A DNA stretch of 5,563 bases from Coleofasciculus sp. S288 (GTDB lineage Bacteria > Cyanobacteriota > Cyanobacteriia > Cyanobacteriales > Coleofasciculaceae): the NCBI GenBank assembly GCA_020216575.1, contig JAIUYC010000354.1, forward strand, positions 1-5,563, in the 5' to 3' direction. The notes below the pieces were generated by a model. That model saw only the letters and a list, made by a program, of their open reading frames with translations. It was not told the DNA's origin and searched no databases. A program made the translations under genes and the position numbers. The stretch's first letter is position 1. Each line of letters starts with the position of its first letter. Of the stretch, positions 5,018 through 5,563 are shown in pieces.

Positions 5018-5563
5018 ATGGATGCGATCGAACTTCAGTTACGTTATGAAGCAGGAGAAAGAGATTTTCGGAATATCGACTTGGCTAGAGCCAACCTGAG
5101 TGATGTCAAACTGCTAGGTGTCAACCTCAGGGGTGCAAACTTAAGTGGTGCTGACTTGATGTGTGCTGATTTAAGCAGTGCCGACCTCAGAGGGATAAAC
5201 CTCAGTGATGCTGACTTGTGCGGTGCTGAGTTGTTGAGTGCCGACTTGAGCGATGCCAACCTGAGTGGTATCCAACTGTTGGGGGCTAATCTGTGTGATG
5301 CTACTCTTAGATACGCTAACTTTAGGCATGCCAGCTTGAGGTATGCCAACCTAAGCGATGCGGATCTCATGAGTGCCAACCTCAGTTATGCCAACTTGCT
5401 GAAAGCCGACTTGTTTGGCGCCAAGCTGTTTTGCGCAGACTTGAGTTATGCTCAGCTACTCGGAACCAATCTGTTTGGTGCTAACCTGTTTTGTGCCGAC
5501 CTAAGTTATGCCAATTTGCTCGGAGCAAACTTGAGTTACGCCAATTTGCTGGGTGCTAAAATC
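5018..5563 (+). CDS. Pentapeptide-repeat protein, C-terminus beyond the window
   Basis: From ATG 5018 the frame stays open for 182 codons to the right edge. A 16-residue lead (MDAIELQLRYEAGERD) is followed by about 33 tandem pentads of the form A(D/N)LXX. The central L/F/I is in unbroken register at every fifth position from F17 to I182. Such repeats fold into a right-handed quadrilateral β-helix, with four pentads per turn, so the visible part makes about eight turns. No signal peptide is seen, so it is probably cytoplasmic. Functions in the family vary (DNA mimicry against gyrase, scaffolding, unknown), and nothing here selects one. The YEAGERDF lead is typical of cyanobacterial members. 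There is no Shine-Dalgarno sequence before the ATG. The last three turns are near copies of each other. The upstream leader may include the long hairpin at 4804-4889. Confidence 0.93.
   Translation, partial: MDAIELQLRYEAGERDFRNIDLARANLSDVKLLGVNLRGANLSGADLMCADLSSADLRGINLSDADLCGAELLSADLSDANLSGIQLLGANLCDATLRYANFRHASLRYANLSDADLMSANLSYANLLKADLFGAKLFCADLSYAQLLGTNLFGANLFCADLSYANLLGANLSYANLLGAKI
5381..5563 (+). repeat. 60-bp higher-order repeat within the pentapeptide-repeat gene
   Basis: Residues 122-141, 142-161 and the start of 162-182 align as units of 20 residues. Each begins LSYA(N/Q)LL, and the first two continue to LFGA(K/N)LFCAD. In DNA the units are 5381-5440, 5441-5500 and 5501 onward. 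Twenty residues equal four pentads, one full turn of the β-helix, so whole turns seem to have been duplicated. Synonymous differences show that the copies are not very recent. Confidence 0.75.

Noticed and set aside
5044..5379. 111-codon minus-strand ORF rich in L, A, S and K repeats
   Set aside because: It is the antisense reading of the pentapeptide repeats. Its five-residue periodicity mirrors the real gene on the plus strand.

Overview
The window looks cyanobacterial. Six copies of the HIP1 octamer GCGATCGC occur in 5.6 kb, where chance predicts about 0.1. The proteins also belong to types common in cyanobacteria: an HNH endonuclease paired with a small LAxRxAGELT-type protein, a PemK/MazF-type toxin, a PDS/ZDS-like FAD oxidoreductase and a pentapeptide-repeat protein. 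A filamentous or otherwise large-genome cyanobacterium is likely, but the species cannot be read from the sequence.

Left part (1-2484) is a cluster of toxin-antitoxin-like genes. On the minus strand, a 115-residue protein (305-652) overlaps by 4 bases an HNH endonuclease that runs off the left edge (1-308). Divergent from it, on the plus strand, is a FitA/VapB-like ribbon-helix-helix antitoxin (794-1144) with no intact toxin after it. Convergent with that is a minus-strand pair: a 292-residue protein with a hydrophobic segment (1606-2484), followed 3 nt later by a PemK/MazF-family toxin (1273-1602). The larger protein sits where the antitoxin normally sits. It ends in a short acidic/aromatic tail that may be the toxin-binding segment, and this is the most unusual arrangement in the window.

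Right part (2485-5563) lies on the plus strand. It holds a 166-residue conserved hypothetical protein (2572-3072), a complete FAD-dependent oxidoreductase of the phytoene/zeta-carotene desaturase superfamily (3245-4753), and the 5' 182 codons of a pentapeptide-repeat protein (5018 to the right edge). The 264-nt gap before the last gene contains a small hairpin over the oxidoreductase stop codon. It also contains a long imperfect hairpin (4804-4889) whose apical part encloses a strong Shine-Dalgarno sequence and a possible 38-codon ORF.

The left part reads as accessory stress or defence-type DNA, and the right part as ordinary chromosomal genes with no obvious shared pathway. No rRNA, tRNA, CRISPR array or intact insertion sequence was seen.
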